From Icerya purchasi (Eukaryota > Arthropoda > Insecta > Hemiptera > Monophlebidae), in contig CM077115.1 in assembly GCA_039619475.1 (NCBI GenBank), positions 222,379,291 through 222,443,290 on the forward strand: a stretch of 64,000 nucleotides of DNA, given 5' to 3'. Position numbers and translations under genes: made by a program. This document shows positions 12,501-24,500 of this stretch, one piece after another (positions within the stretch are counted from its first letter, which is position 1; each line of letters starts with the position of its first letter). The notes under the pieces are model-generated. The model saw only the letters and a program-made list of their open reading frames with translations. It did not search any database and had not been told where the DNA came from.

Positions 12501-15500
12501 AAAATTAATTTTACACATTAAGTTAGAATGAAAATCAAACATTTTTAATTTGCTTATGTCTACTAAATATCGTTCTATTTTTAAAATTATTTTTTTTAAG
12601 CAGCCTAATGAATTTTAGTTTACCTAGAGTAAGCTCCATATTAATTCTATGCCTAACATCCTCCATTATTTTATCCGAAACACAATTATTCCTCAATTTT
12701 CAATTCTTCTTGAATTCATTAATAGTATGTTCCGCTGTACAGTGTTAACGTCAGTATAAGGTTTCAACCACGCCAATTGATTAAAAGAAATGACTTGAAC
12801 CCGCAACAGTTTCAGGCCTAGTATAATGGCTTGTGTAACTATAGTGCAAGATGTAATTACATTTATTTTCTAATGTATTAATTAATTTCATACATTTTCT
12901 AATTGTTTTAGCCTCAAGGTGTAGAGCTAAATAATTCTGTGCCAAATGTAGATTTGAATGATACTCCAAATCAACCTCAAGACACAACCAATGGAACTAT
13001 CATCAGTCACACTCGCAATATCTAAAATTCTAATATCTTTTTCTGACTGAGCCATTTGAAACCGCTCACCGGAAGTGGCTCACGTATGTCCAACCACATA
13101 GGTAATTTGCATCTAAATATGCAATAAAAATATTCTCTTCACTATTAGTACTACTATTGTCATTGCTAGCAGTACTATTACTACGACTATTCGTGTAAGT
13201 ATTTTTAGCCTTACAATAATGTTTTACGCATTGTATTTCAGTCTCAAATAACATAAGCATGTAATTGTGGTCTGTTAAGAATTCTAACTGCGCCTCAGTT
13301 AGCTTTTACATTGCTTTAAACAGGGAGCGGTAAAACTCCATACAGGTTCTAATTTGTAAATTTTATAGCAGACACTCTTGAAGTTCTAAAGAACCTCAAA
13401 AAGTAATACATTTGTTTTCAGGTAGGCACACCGAACGTTTACATATTTAATTTATCTCAAACGTTCAAAACATGTGAGTACTCTCTTCACCTCTCTCTGA
13501 TTTTGTTAGCTTCCTTTTTCAGCAATCTCGTCTAATTTTTTCCATGAAAACATATGCGAATATGAAAAAACATCCTTTCAACACAATAGAAGTAAATCCA
13601 CTTATGGAATGTGTAACTTATTGTACGTTGAAAGGACTCATCTAAATTACTGGCCTCTGATTCGTTGATAGCGCGGAATTAGTAAAACCATATTATTTTC
13701 GTAGTTATCGGAATTAAAAGTCGAGGAACTGGGTCAAAGGCATTTTACAAATTGAAGAAAAGAGCAAGAAACTGTGATTTCTTCTAGAGAACCAGTTTTA
13801 AATTATGTGTGTGTTGAAAGGAAAGAAGTTGATCCTCCATTAATCTGCCTAATCGAAAAAAGGCATTTTCTGCCGCTGAAACAGTTCTTTAGTTCAAAAT
13901 TCAGTGAAGGTCAGTTGCTAATTTGTTCCAGAACTTTACAAAGAGGACTGATTTGAGAGAAATTGGATGATAGCTGAACAGTATTAATGGGTCTCTATTG
14001 TATAGGAGTAACTTCTGGTTCCTGCCATTAAGACAGGAAAACATATGGTTAGTCCAAAATTTTTGTTTCTCTCTCTATCGTTTGTAAAACTTTGACATTC
14101 TACTAAAATTATTTTACGAACATTTCAAAAGATGATGGTAACGAGAAAAAGGAATTATATTTTTAAAATCTACTACGAAAACAGTGATAAATGTTTATTT
14201 TTCTGTAGAAAGAATCCTGCTTTTACGGTAAAATACCTTTAAGTATAAAACGGAATGCAGCAAATGGTTTAAAAGTTGAGTCAGTAATAACTAATTGTTT
14301 CGAAATTTTAAATTACATATTGCAAAACCAAGGGCAGTCAAAATACTATTCACTGGTTAACACGTTTTTGTACGTCGAATATTTTCACAAAAAAAAAAAA
14401 AAAAAAAAAAAAAAAGTACAAGGCTGCGCTATGAAAAATTTTGAATATTCCGGAAATGATTACTTAATTTTTAGTTACAAAAAAGGCAATACTAATTTTC
14501 CATTCTATAGTAAGTAAATGATTTTTTTTTTTTCTTTTTTTTAGGTAAAGCAAATAATGGAAGAAGCAGTTACCAGAAGATTTGTTCACGAAGACAGCAG
14601 CAGCGTTACATCTTTATGTGGTATGCTTTTTTCGACTTATATAATTCGCATTATTTTTCGGAAATATGCTAGATGTTACTGTTCCCGCGAGTGTGTCTCC
14701 GCATTTACAGTATAGTGGTATATGGAGAGCCTGTATAAGTAGATTTATACAAGATCGATAATGATAAAATACCAACTTCCGTACACCTCCTCGTCTTGAC
14801 GTTTTCAATGTTCCTACTTATTATATTTAGCCGGTATAATTCACTTTCGTGATGATTTTGATATAATTTTTAAATATCTGTGAATTCACTATCATATTTT
14901 ACTGGAATAGATAAAAAAATTACTTGACACGTGGCTGCGGATAATGTCTTTTTATGAAGACTGCTGGATCACTTAACTCTATTTTACATTTTTATGTCGT
15001 GTGGGAAATTAATAAAAATTACATCAGAAAATTCTATAATGCAATATGCGTAACCCACCTCGAATTTATTGTAAATATTTACTATAGTGGTTGATTATAG
15101 GGCACGTGATCTTATATAACTACGTTCTATCGCAAAGTTTAAATGGTTAACAAGGACATAAAAGATTTCCGTTAGCTTAACCTACCTCGGCCGTGATTAT
15201 ATTTTTCTAAAGAATATTTATACCGTCTCTAATGCCCATCTCTTTGTACTCCATTTTCGTTTAGTAACTGCTCTCTGCAATTTATTTTTCATTCTTTCTC
15301 GCGCTTTTCTTGTTAACAAGTAATCCTCTGACAAACGTAATAAAATAATGGAAAAAAACGCAAGCTTAATTCAATTGTAAATGCGTCTATAATGCAGGGC
15401 GGTTTTACATTACCCTTTACGCAGCCGGTATACATATCACTGCAAATTTTAAACTTTTTTTTTTTTTCTTTGGTTATACGAATTCTACGCGGTCACTTTA

Positions 15501-18500
15501 CATTCTCTTTCGATAATTGTCAAAGGTAGCTAAGTGGGAGTAATAAGTTTTTTTTGAGGGGGGACTCGTCAACCAGGGACTGAAGAAACAGACAATAGGA
15601 GCAATGTGTGGAGGAGGACGAGACATGATATAGGAGGCGCCAATACAGAGTAGGAATGCCAAATGGCAGCAAATTGAAATATAAAGTAGTACGCTCAACA
15701 GAAAGAGACAAACATTCAAAGAACACATTATCAGCATTGCAAACACGCTTTTCATTTAATTGGAGACGACAATATGCAGAGGAAACCAACAAAGAACGAA
15801 AACGGGAAGAAGGCAATGGAGAATGGCTAAAGATCAGACGAATAATAGCGACGAAGTGAAGGAAACAAATTGAACCATGGATTGGCAGGAATATTAGGTT
15901 GAACAGACAGAAAGGTACATATCCGACCGAAACCTAAGATGAAAACTTATACACAGTGAAAGGAGATTAGAAAATGAGGTGATATGTATATATATATATC
16001 TCAGCCATTTTGACCTCGCACGGAGCTGTGCCCCTTTACCCATCCTGCTTACATTTCTGTCTCTTTCTCTTCTATACTTGTATAAAATGATAAAAATTTA
16101 CAACGTAATTCTAAATCGATCCATATGATCCTATAAAATTTAACTAACTTTACATAAAATTGGGACATTTTTAGTTTCATAAAATTGGAACATTTTTTCT
16201 AATGGGGGTAGCCTAAGAATTACGTTGTAATTGATACGATATATGACGTTTAATTCTTTAAACAAAATTCTTTCTGACATAATTATAGAAGTTTTTATTA
16301 TTATTTTGTGCTAAAGTTTTTTTCTATCATAAAATCTTTGATTATTTTCATTTAGCGCGAAAATCAGTATTTTTCTGTTTAATATATATCGCATACATCG
16401 GTGATCCCTATTCATTCAGACAGATGCTGAAAAACTAATTAGATGTTAAAGATTTGAGCTTTCAATTAAATACGATCGATTTATTTAGACGTGTTCATTT
16501 GAAACGTTATAGTAAAAACGATAAATCTGTATAACTTTCAATGTTGTTTAGCTGCTGTTGAAGCGTGTTTATCGCAGGGAATAAAGAGAAGAGCGCTAGG
16601 ACTATTTAAGACCAGTTCCACGACCGCTTTACTTCACAAAGTAGCAAAAAATTTTGAACCAGCAAATTTGATTTCTAAGCAAGTAATCGAGATTGAAAAT
16701 AATGATCCTAATAGGTAAGTTATTAAAAAGTTTTCGACACTTACTCTGAATAAATATATCGTTAAGAAGAGAAAATAATAATGGAGAACATTTTTATTCT
16801 GCTATTTGTACGGTGTTTGAACCCATTCGATGCTTTTTACGAAACCTGCATTTATGTTTGCCTTAAAAATTTAAGAATGTAACAAAATACGAATATAAAA
16901 GACAGTTACAACCGTCAAGTTGTAAAGAAGTTTTATGAAGGTTAAAACATAAAATGAATGTACAAATTTTTCTTGTTATTAATTTTATGTGCCGTAATTT
17001 TTTTGTTTTTGTTTATTACTTTTTTTGGAAAATATTTTGGAAGATTTGAAAATTAGAAAAAAATTTTATGCTCTTTACCATTACGACCCTGCAAGTCAGT
17101 GCGGCTACAAAAGTAATAAAGTATAACATTTGAAATCCGAACGTTAATCTAAAGCAAAAACTAAAAGGGAACCGGTACACTAATCTTTATACGCACGGTA
17201 CGCGAGATGTATACAAAAACCGTGGGCATTTTCTTCATTATAAATATTATTCTTATATCAGAGATTATTATTATTCTTTTTTTAATCGTATGCTTACCAG
17301 AAAATAACTAAATTTATTGGTAAATATTTGCAACATAAAATAGAAAGAACAAACCGTTATGTATGATATTGTAGCAATGTTAATGTCGACATGTAGAATT
17401 TGAAAAAGCATAATAAAAACATTCAATGCGCTGAATTTCTTTTAATATTACAAAATGACTTGTTTTAAAAGCAGTAGCATTTTATGTTGAAAAAAACAAC
17501 GACAATTTTGAAAAAGGCGTATTTAATTAAACAGAAATACGTTATTTCTCAGATAAGAGTGTATCTGGTGAATATGTCGCAGTGGTAGGATATCAAAAAA
17601 GGGCTTGAATCTTCAATCCATGTTACCTCCATCCGACGTATTTTTCGTTCTTTCGAAGGTTTCAAAGTCTCCGCCAAAAGTGTCGAGTTAAAATTCCACA
17701 AATCTTTCCTTCACGAATATATTTCCATTTTCAAACTTTGCTTCCCGGTCTCTCCAAGTATTCGCTCTCCCACACAATGTGTGAAATATTTTCTTTTTCG
17801 ACATATTGCACGACATTGCCGGAGTTCTCACTCGATCTGTTCCCATTGTTCTTCCCAGCATCTCTTCTCTGAATGTGATAGTCTCCAGGTCTTCCCGTAA
17901 CTCGTCTCCACCTAAAAGTCCTCTCCCTCTTGTACAAAGTAGTGCTCCTGTCCACCACATTGCCACTTCTTCTAATATTCGTAATTTATCCACTGCCATC
18001 ATTCAACTCCTTTCATCTTATAACATAGCTCCCTCCCCCTCATTCGGGGACAACCATTCATCTTTCCTATCTAATATTGTTCAGTTCAACTAACTCTTCA
18101 TCTATTGTCCAATTTTCATCTTTTCTCCATCTCAGTCGTTTTTCTGTCTCTTGCCACACGAGGTCAAATGCAAAGTTGCAACCTACATACATGGATACAC
18201 TTCGTAAGATGCCTATAAACTTGCATAAATCCAAGTTCGTGCAAGCATTCTTCAGAATTAAACTGATTCTTCCATCAGCAAAGAGGTATTTTCAAAAGAG
18301 GCCGTATCATATTTTGAGTAGGCCTCCTCCCCTCCATGTTTACCAATCTTCACCATCCTCTCCTCCACCTTGGAAGTGCGGCCACACGGCCCTTCTTCTA
18401 AGGCATTTTACTCCGCTCATTGTATCCTACTTTACTGTTCTCGTGTTTCCTTTCTCTTCTATAATTATGTTACTATGTCGCAGCTCCCCTCCTTATACAT

Positions 18501-21500
18501 TATACAGTGGACTTGTCATAGCCCTACAAGCTAACAAACAAGCTTTAGATCAGTGGTTCTTAACCTTTAAGTTATGAGGGACCATTTGACAAAATTTTTG
18601 TCTGCCATGGACCACCAACTGTTTGGAGGCTATAAACCGTAAATGTAAATAAATAAAGGGTTGTTCTATCGATCTATAAATAAGATACGCATAAAATTGT
18701 TCAAAGCCGACAGTATTTTAATTTTTTTTTACGAAAATTTTACAGAATAGAGGTAAATATATTATTTTAATGCGATTTCTGTGACCGCATACTTTTTACT
18801 AACTTCTGAATCCTTAATTCAATGTAAAGCCAAACACATGTCGGCACTGGCATACAACCGATTTCGGTGCTTGCTTTTAATTATCAAAAGCGCCGAGAAC
18901 CCCTGCTCGCATAGATATATCGATGATAACAAAGTTCGGCAACGTACAGCAAATTTCTTGAAGTTTTGGGAAAGAAATTACCTTTTCGGTCCAAAAATTT
19001 TCACAATTAATTCCTGTCACGAATATATCTTTCAAGTAACTATTGTGTTTCATTTCAATCACTTCTTCTTGAATTTTATCGGGCACCTCAGAAACGCTGA
19101 TCACTTTCCGAACACCTTCGTCCTCACAGTAGTCAGGAAAATAGCGACTGAATTCACTTTTTAAATTTTTTTCAAATGAAGTATCATGTTCTTCTGTATT
19201 CCTCCTTTAATCTCAGCACGCTGCCTGTCAATAATTCGATTCAGCGTATCAAACGCAGAAAAATTTTTTCTTCCAACCTTGTCGATCCATAGCTCGATTT
19301 TAGTGATAAATTCACTAATTTTATCTTCATATGCAAATTTATTGCTTGCGTCTTGCAACTTCAAATTTCATGACCCTTGCAGTTTAAGGTTCAGTTTATT
19401 TAGTTTCGCGAAAAAATCAACCAAATAAGCAAAACACATTTGAATTTTGGACCCACAGAACTGATCCAGCAACTCTTTGTTCTCCTTGTTAGTTAATAAT
19501 ATTTGTACTTCCTCTTTCAGTTCGTACTACCCCGGCAGCATATTTCCGTTGGAAAGCTGACGCACTTCCGTATGGAAAAGCCGAGTTTCGTGTTCAGAAT
19601 TCATATCAGAGCACAATTGTTTGAATAAGTGCACTCTTTTTAATGAAGTTAACTACTTTTATAGCTTTAATATTTTTAGGATGGCTTCGCGGACCACTTT
19701 GAGTGCTTCCCGGGACCACTAGTGGTCCGTGGACCACCGGTTAAGAACCACTGCTTTAGATGATCTACTTGATCTCTATAACATTCATGTTGCTTTACTG
19801 TCCGAAACGTGGCTGAAATCATCCTCCTCGATCACTTCAGAGGTTTCAATATAGTTCGAGCTGATCGTGTGGATGGGTATGGTGGAACTGCCATCCTACT
19901 CAGGAGCGACTTATCATACCAATCGCATATTATTCCTTTTCTTCCACCTTCCTATCCTAACTCACCCAATACGATCCATATTTCCCTTCTAAATTTGTTC
20001 CCAAAGCCTATCCATATCGCTTGTGTCTACATCCCTCCCACTTCTAGCCTTCTTAATCTACTGCTTTCCTCATTGCTTACAACTCTATTAAAACCATATG
20101 TCATTGGTGGAGACTAGAACGCTCATTCTCCCCTTTGAGACTGCACTGATCATAACTCCAATGGCTCAGTGCTGGAAAACTTTATCTTGAATCATAAACT
20201 TTCCCTCCTCAACGACCATTCTCCCACGTACTTCATAAACGCTTTCTCCTCAAGTTCGGTGGACCTCTCCTTTACTTCTCCCGATACGGTTCCCAAATAT
20301 TCCTGGAGAACACTGGATGGTACTTTTGCTAGTGACCATACTCCCATTCTCCTATTCCTTTCTCCCCTCCTATCCAATCCAGGCCTCTTCATTCCCCAGC
20401 TGGATTCTTTCTAGAACTGATTGGACCAAATTTCGTTCATTGATGGACTCTTCTCTCCCTCTTATCCTGTCGAATTCTGATTCTATAACCCAATACAGTT
20501 TGTTTATACAATCCCTTCATGCGGCCCTTTCTTCATCCGCTCCACTAGTTCCCAAAAATCATCACCGAAAAGTCCCTTCGGTCTCCTCACTCTGGAATAC
20601 TAAGAGCAATTCATGGAAACAATTCGGTTCCGCTTTTTCTAAAGATACGCCCTTTTCTCAGATTTAGAAAATGGCTAGGGCGTTCAAAATTTCCCCATTC
20701 TAAGTGCCCTGTCCATTCCTCTTCCCCACTGCAACAACTTTTTTTCCTTTCTAGATTCTATTGCGCCCACCTAAGCTCCTTCTCTTGCGAAAAGCTCGCT
20801 TCCCATCCTTCCACCCAACCTAAAGTCGCACTTCTTATCTCTTCCTTTCCGTTATGATGAGCTACTATCTATCCTTAATAAATCCTCCAACTCCTCACCG
20901 GGTTTAGATGGTGTATCGTTCCTTATACTTAAAAATCTCTCCACTCTTCCATTGCATTCTCTTCTGAATATCTTTAACTCCTTCTTACTCTCCGGATCCA
21001 TACCTATATTCTGGAATGACTTTATTATCATCCCTATTCTTAAAAGAAATCAATCCACGCTTCGGCCTATTTCTTTGGCTTCCTGTTTTCATAAACACTT
21101 CGAAGGTATGATGAACAATGGACTCGTCCGATGGCTGGAACACAATGATCTGATTCCTTCTAATATGTTTAGTTTTCGCCCGCGGTTAGGTCCGGTCGAC
21201 TGCATCAGTCTTTTTCTATCAGACGTCTACAAAGCTTTCCTAGAAAGAAAATTCACCGTTTCTACGTTTGTTGATGTCTCTTCTGCGTTTGATAATGTCC
21301 ACCTTCCTACTCTATGCGCCAAGCTTCTTGAGCTTAATATTCCATCTACTTTTATCTTTCTTATTGTAAACCTGTTCCAAAATAGATCCCTCTTCCTCTC
21401 TACTCACTCCCATGACATTTCCAGATGCATCTACCGCGGACTCCCTCGGAGATCTTGTCTCAAGCCAACACTTCTCAATATCTATCTTCTTAATATTACT

Positions 21501-24500
21501 TCTCTTCCTGTGATTTCCTCCTCTCTCTTTTTTTCAGATGATATCACCGCCAATGAAAAGATCAATAACTCTTTATCTATCCTTAGTATCTCTCTCTCCT
21601 TCAAAATCTTCCTCTATGGTGTTTTCCCTCCACCCCTAAAATCAAGCTTTGGTAAGCATTATTTCATCTAACATTCCGATTCCGCTCGTCAGCTCCTTCT
21701 GCTTTCTTGGTGTTATTCTAAACAGCCGACTCACTTTCCATGAACACGTTGACTATCTCTACAATTCTTTCCTTACAAGACTCAATCTCCTGAAAGCTCT
21801 GTTTTCATCCAAATGGCGGGGTGACCCTTCTATTCTCCTAATCCTTCATAAAGCTATAATTAGTTCCAGGATTGATTACTGCACCTTCATCCATGGAAAT
21901 TACGCTAAGTCTCTTCTTGCCAAACTGGACCGAGTTCAGTATTGTTGCCTTTGGCTGCGCATTGGAGCGTTAAAATACTCTCCTATTCCTGCTACCTTTT
22001 CTGAACCTGCGATACAACCACCTTTTATTCGCAGATCGTAGCCTGGTTACAATTTTCTAATTGAACATCTTTCTGTATCCTCGTCTAATCTTATCTCTTC
22101 CTATCTTCGTATTAAAAACCAATGGAGTTTGCTACTTATAAAGTCCCGATAATTTCTTTGGTAGCAGCTCGAGTCTCCAATTTTTCACCTCATGTCTTTT
22201 CTTATTCCCAGCTTCCTTACTTTTCCCATGACTTTACCAGCATTTGACAAACTATTAATCTCTTCTCTCTCCCTTTCCAGACCAGCTCTATCGCACATTC
22301 TACAATCAAAACCGAATTCCTCCTCTAATATTCTTCACTGACGGTTTTAAAAATGAGAATGGGGTGGGCAGCGCGTTTACCTCCCTCTCACTGCATCACT
22401 CTGAATCCTTCAAGCCCCCCGTCCTTCTGTTCTATCTTCACAGCGAAGTCTATCTCCATTTTCCTCGCAATCTCGTTTATTCCACCCATAAGAGGGATCA
22501 GTAAATGTCTCATTGCCTCTAATTCTAAAAGTGTTCTTCAAGCTATTTCTTCTCCTTCTTCTCATTCCTCCAACTCTATTATTCTCTCAATTCGTTCTCT
22601 CATCTCCAACCTACTCTCATCCTGCTCGATTACTGTTGACCTTCAGTCATTCTGGAATTGAGGGAAACGAGTTAGCGGATTTTTTAGCCCGTTCGGCTGC
22701 TCGCGATAGTCCTTTACTCTGCAATTTTCCTGCCTCGGACATCCTCCTTCTTTCTTCAGCCAATTATTCCCGACTATGGTCGGACATTTATCCTTCTTTA
22801 TTTTTTAATCCCGCCTCTTATTATCCTCAAATACAACCAGTTCCCTATTTTCAGCCGTGAATTCAATCCTCTTCTTATCAGCGCTCCGCGATCGTTTCCT
22901 TAATCAGGCTGCGTTTTAATCACTCTGTTCTACTCTCTTCTACCCTCTTTTCGTTTTCGTTTTTTCTTCCGATTGTCCCCTTCACAGTTCTATTTCTACT
23001 CCCATATGTGATGGACACCACATCTTTTTTGAATGTCCCACTCTTGATTCTGAACGCTCTGCTTTGTGTTCCCAAAATCGTAGCACTAGGTCTTCCTGCT
23101 CCTTATAATTCTTCCTTTATCCTTTCCTTCCCATCTCCAGCTATAATACTAGTACCGCAATCTTTCATAACCTCTATTTCTAATCGTCTCTCTATTTAAC
23201 GTTTTTATAATTTCTGTAGTTGTTGGATTAAAACCAAAGAAAGTATATAAAATAATATTATTATTATTTTATATCACCAAAAAGAAAAAATCAACGAAAT
23301 TTTAATTCCTCGCCATTTATCTTAACCTTTATTTTGACTAAATTCCGTACGATAAGGTTTTTTTAACAGATCAAATAACGTTGCCAAATAAAATCGTTTA
23401 AAAGCCAAGAATATATCTTCTTGCATTCGGCATTATTTGTTTTCTTTTAGATTTAAATACGATTTTATTTCTAATAATTCGTATTATTTGACAAATTTCG
23501 AAAAAGCAATTAGTATTAATTCTTTTATACAAATTAAGTGTACTGCAATAAAATAGCCTATTAAATATCCAGGTACACAACACTTACAAACGGAAAACTC
23601 AAAATAAGAAAAATATTACTCTGTTTCATATTCTAGTTTATCGAAAATAAAAAAAAAAAAAAAGTTTAAACGAGATAATTATGTAATTTTCAAATACTTT
23701 ATCGTGGGTAGCTATGTAATTATTATTTATTCCGTATTTTGTTTTGTTGTTGTTTTTTTTGTTTTTTTTTGATTTTTAGTTTTCGTTAAAAAACTTTAGC
23801 CTAATTTTAGCGGAATATAACGGGAAAGTTAAATTCTTTATTTATATCAAATTTTTTTAAATGCGTTTTTTTTTGTTTTGATTTTTTTGTTTTGATTTTT
23901 TTGTAATTACAGAAGATCGTCTTCCAGCTCCGAAAGTATTATAACGAGAGCGAACAGCGGTACTTTGTCCAGTAGTATTAGTATTAGTAAATCATCGTTA
24001 AGTAAAAAGAGTTCTTCCACATGTTCCGTCAATACTTCCGTACCTAAATACCTATGGATTCGACTGGCATTATTCGAAAAAGTCCTCGCAAAAATTATCG
24101 ACCATTTAGTACAACACAGCAGGTATTATTTGCTTTTTAATTTATAATACTAATTTTACTTTAATTAATTAATAACTACGTGATTGTTTCTTAATTTATT
24201 CAATAAGCTGAAATTAGCGAAAGATAAGATAAAAATAAAATGTAATGAGAATAAGAAATTATCTCTCTCTTTTTTGTTTTAAAATATATATATATATATA
24301 TATATTTGTCATCATTTACACACTGTCCCGTCAAATTAAACGCTTGTCTGCTTATCGCCTCGAAAATATTTTTTACAACTTATCCCATTTTTTATTTATT
24401 TCTAACTTGTATATAACTAATCTGTAAAAAGTTTCATGTTAGATTTTAGTCAGATTTTTACATTTCTTCCTTTTCTAATCAACCTTCTTTTTATTTTTCT

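Noticed and set aside
17688..18002. 104-residue minus-strand open frame
   Set aside because: Antisense to the family A LINE ORF1 with its zinc knuckles on the + strand.
18781..19164. 127-residue + strand open frame
   Set aside because: Antisense to hAT transposase remains on the minus strand, where the recognisable motifs are.
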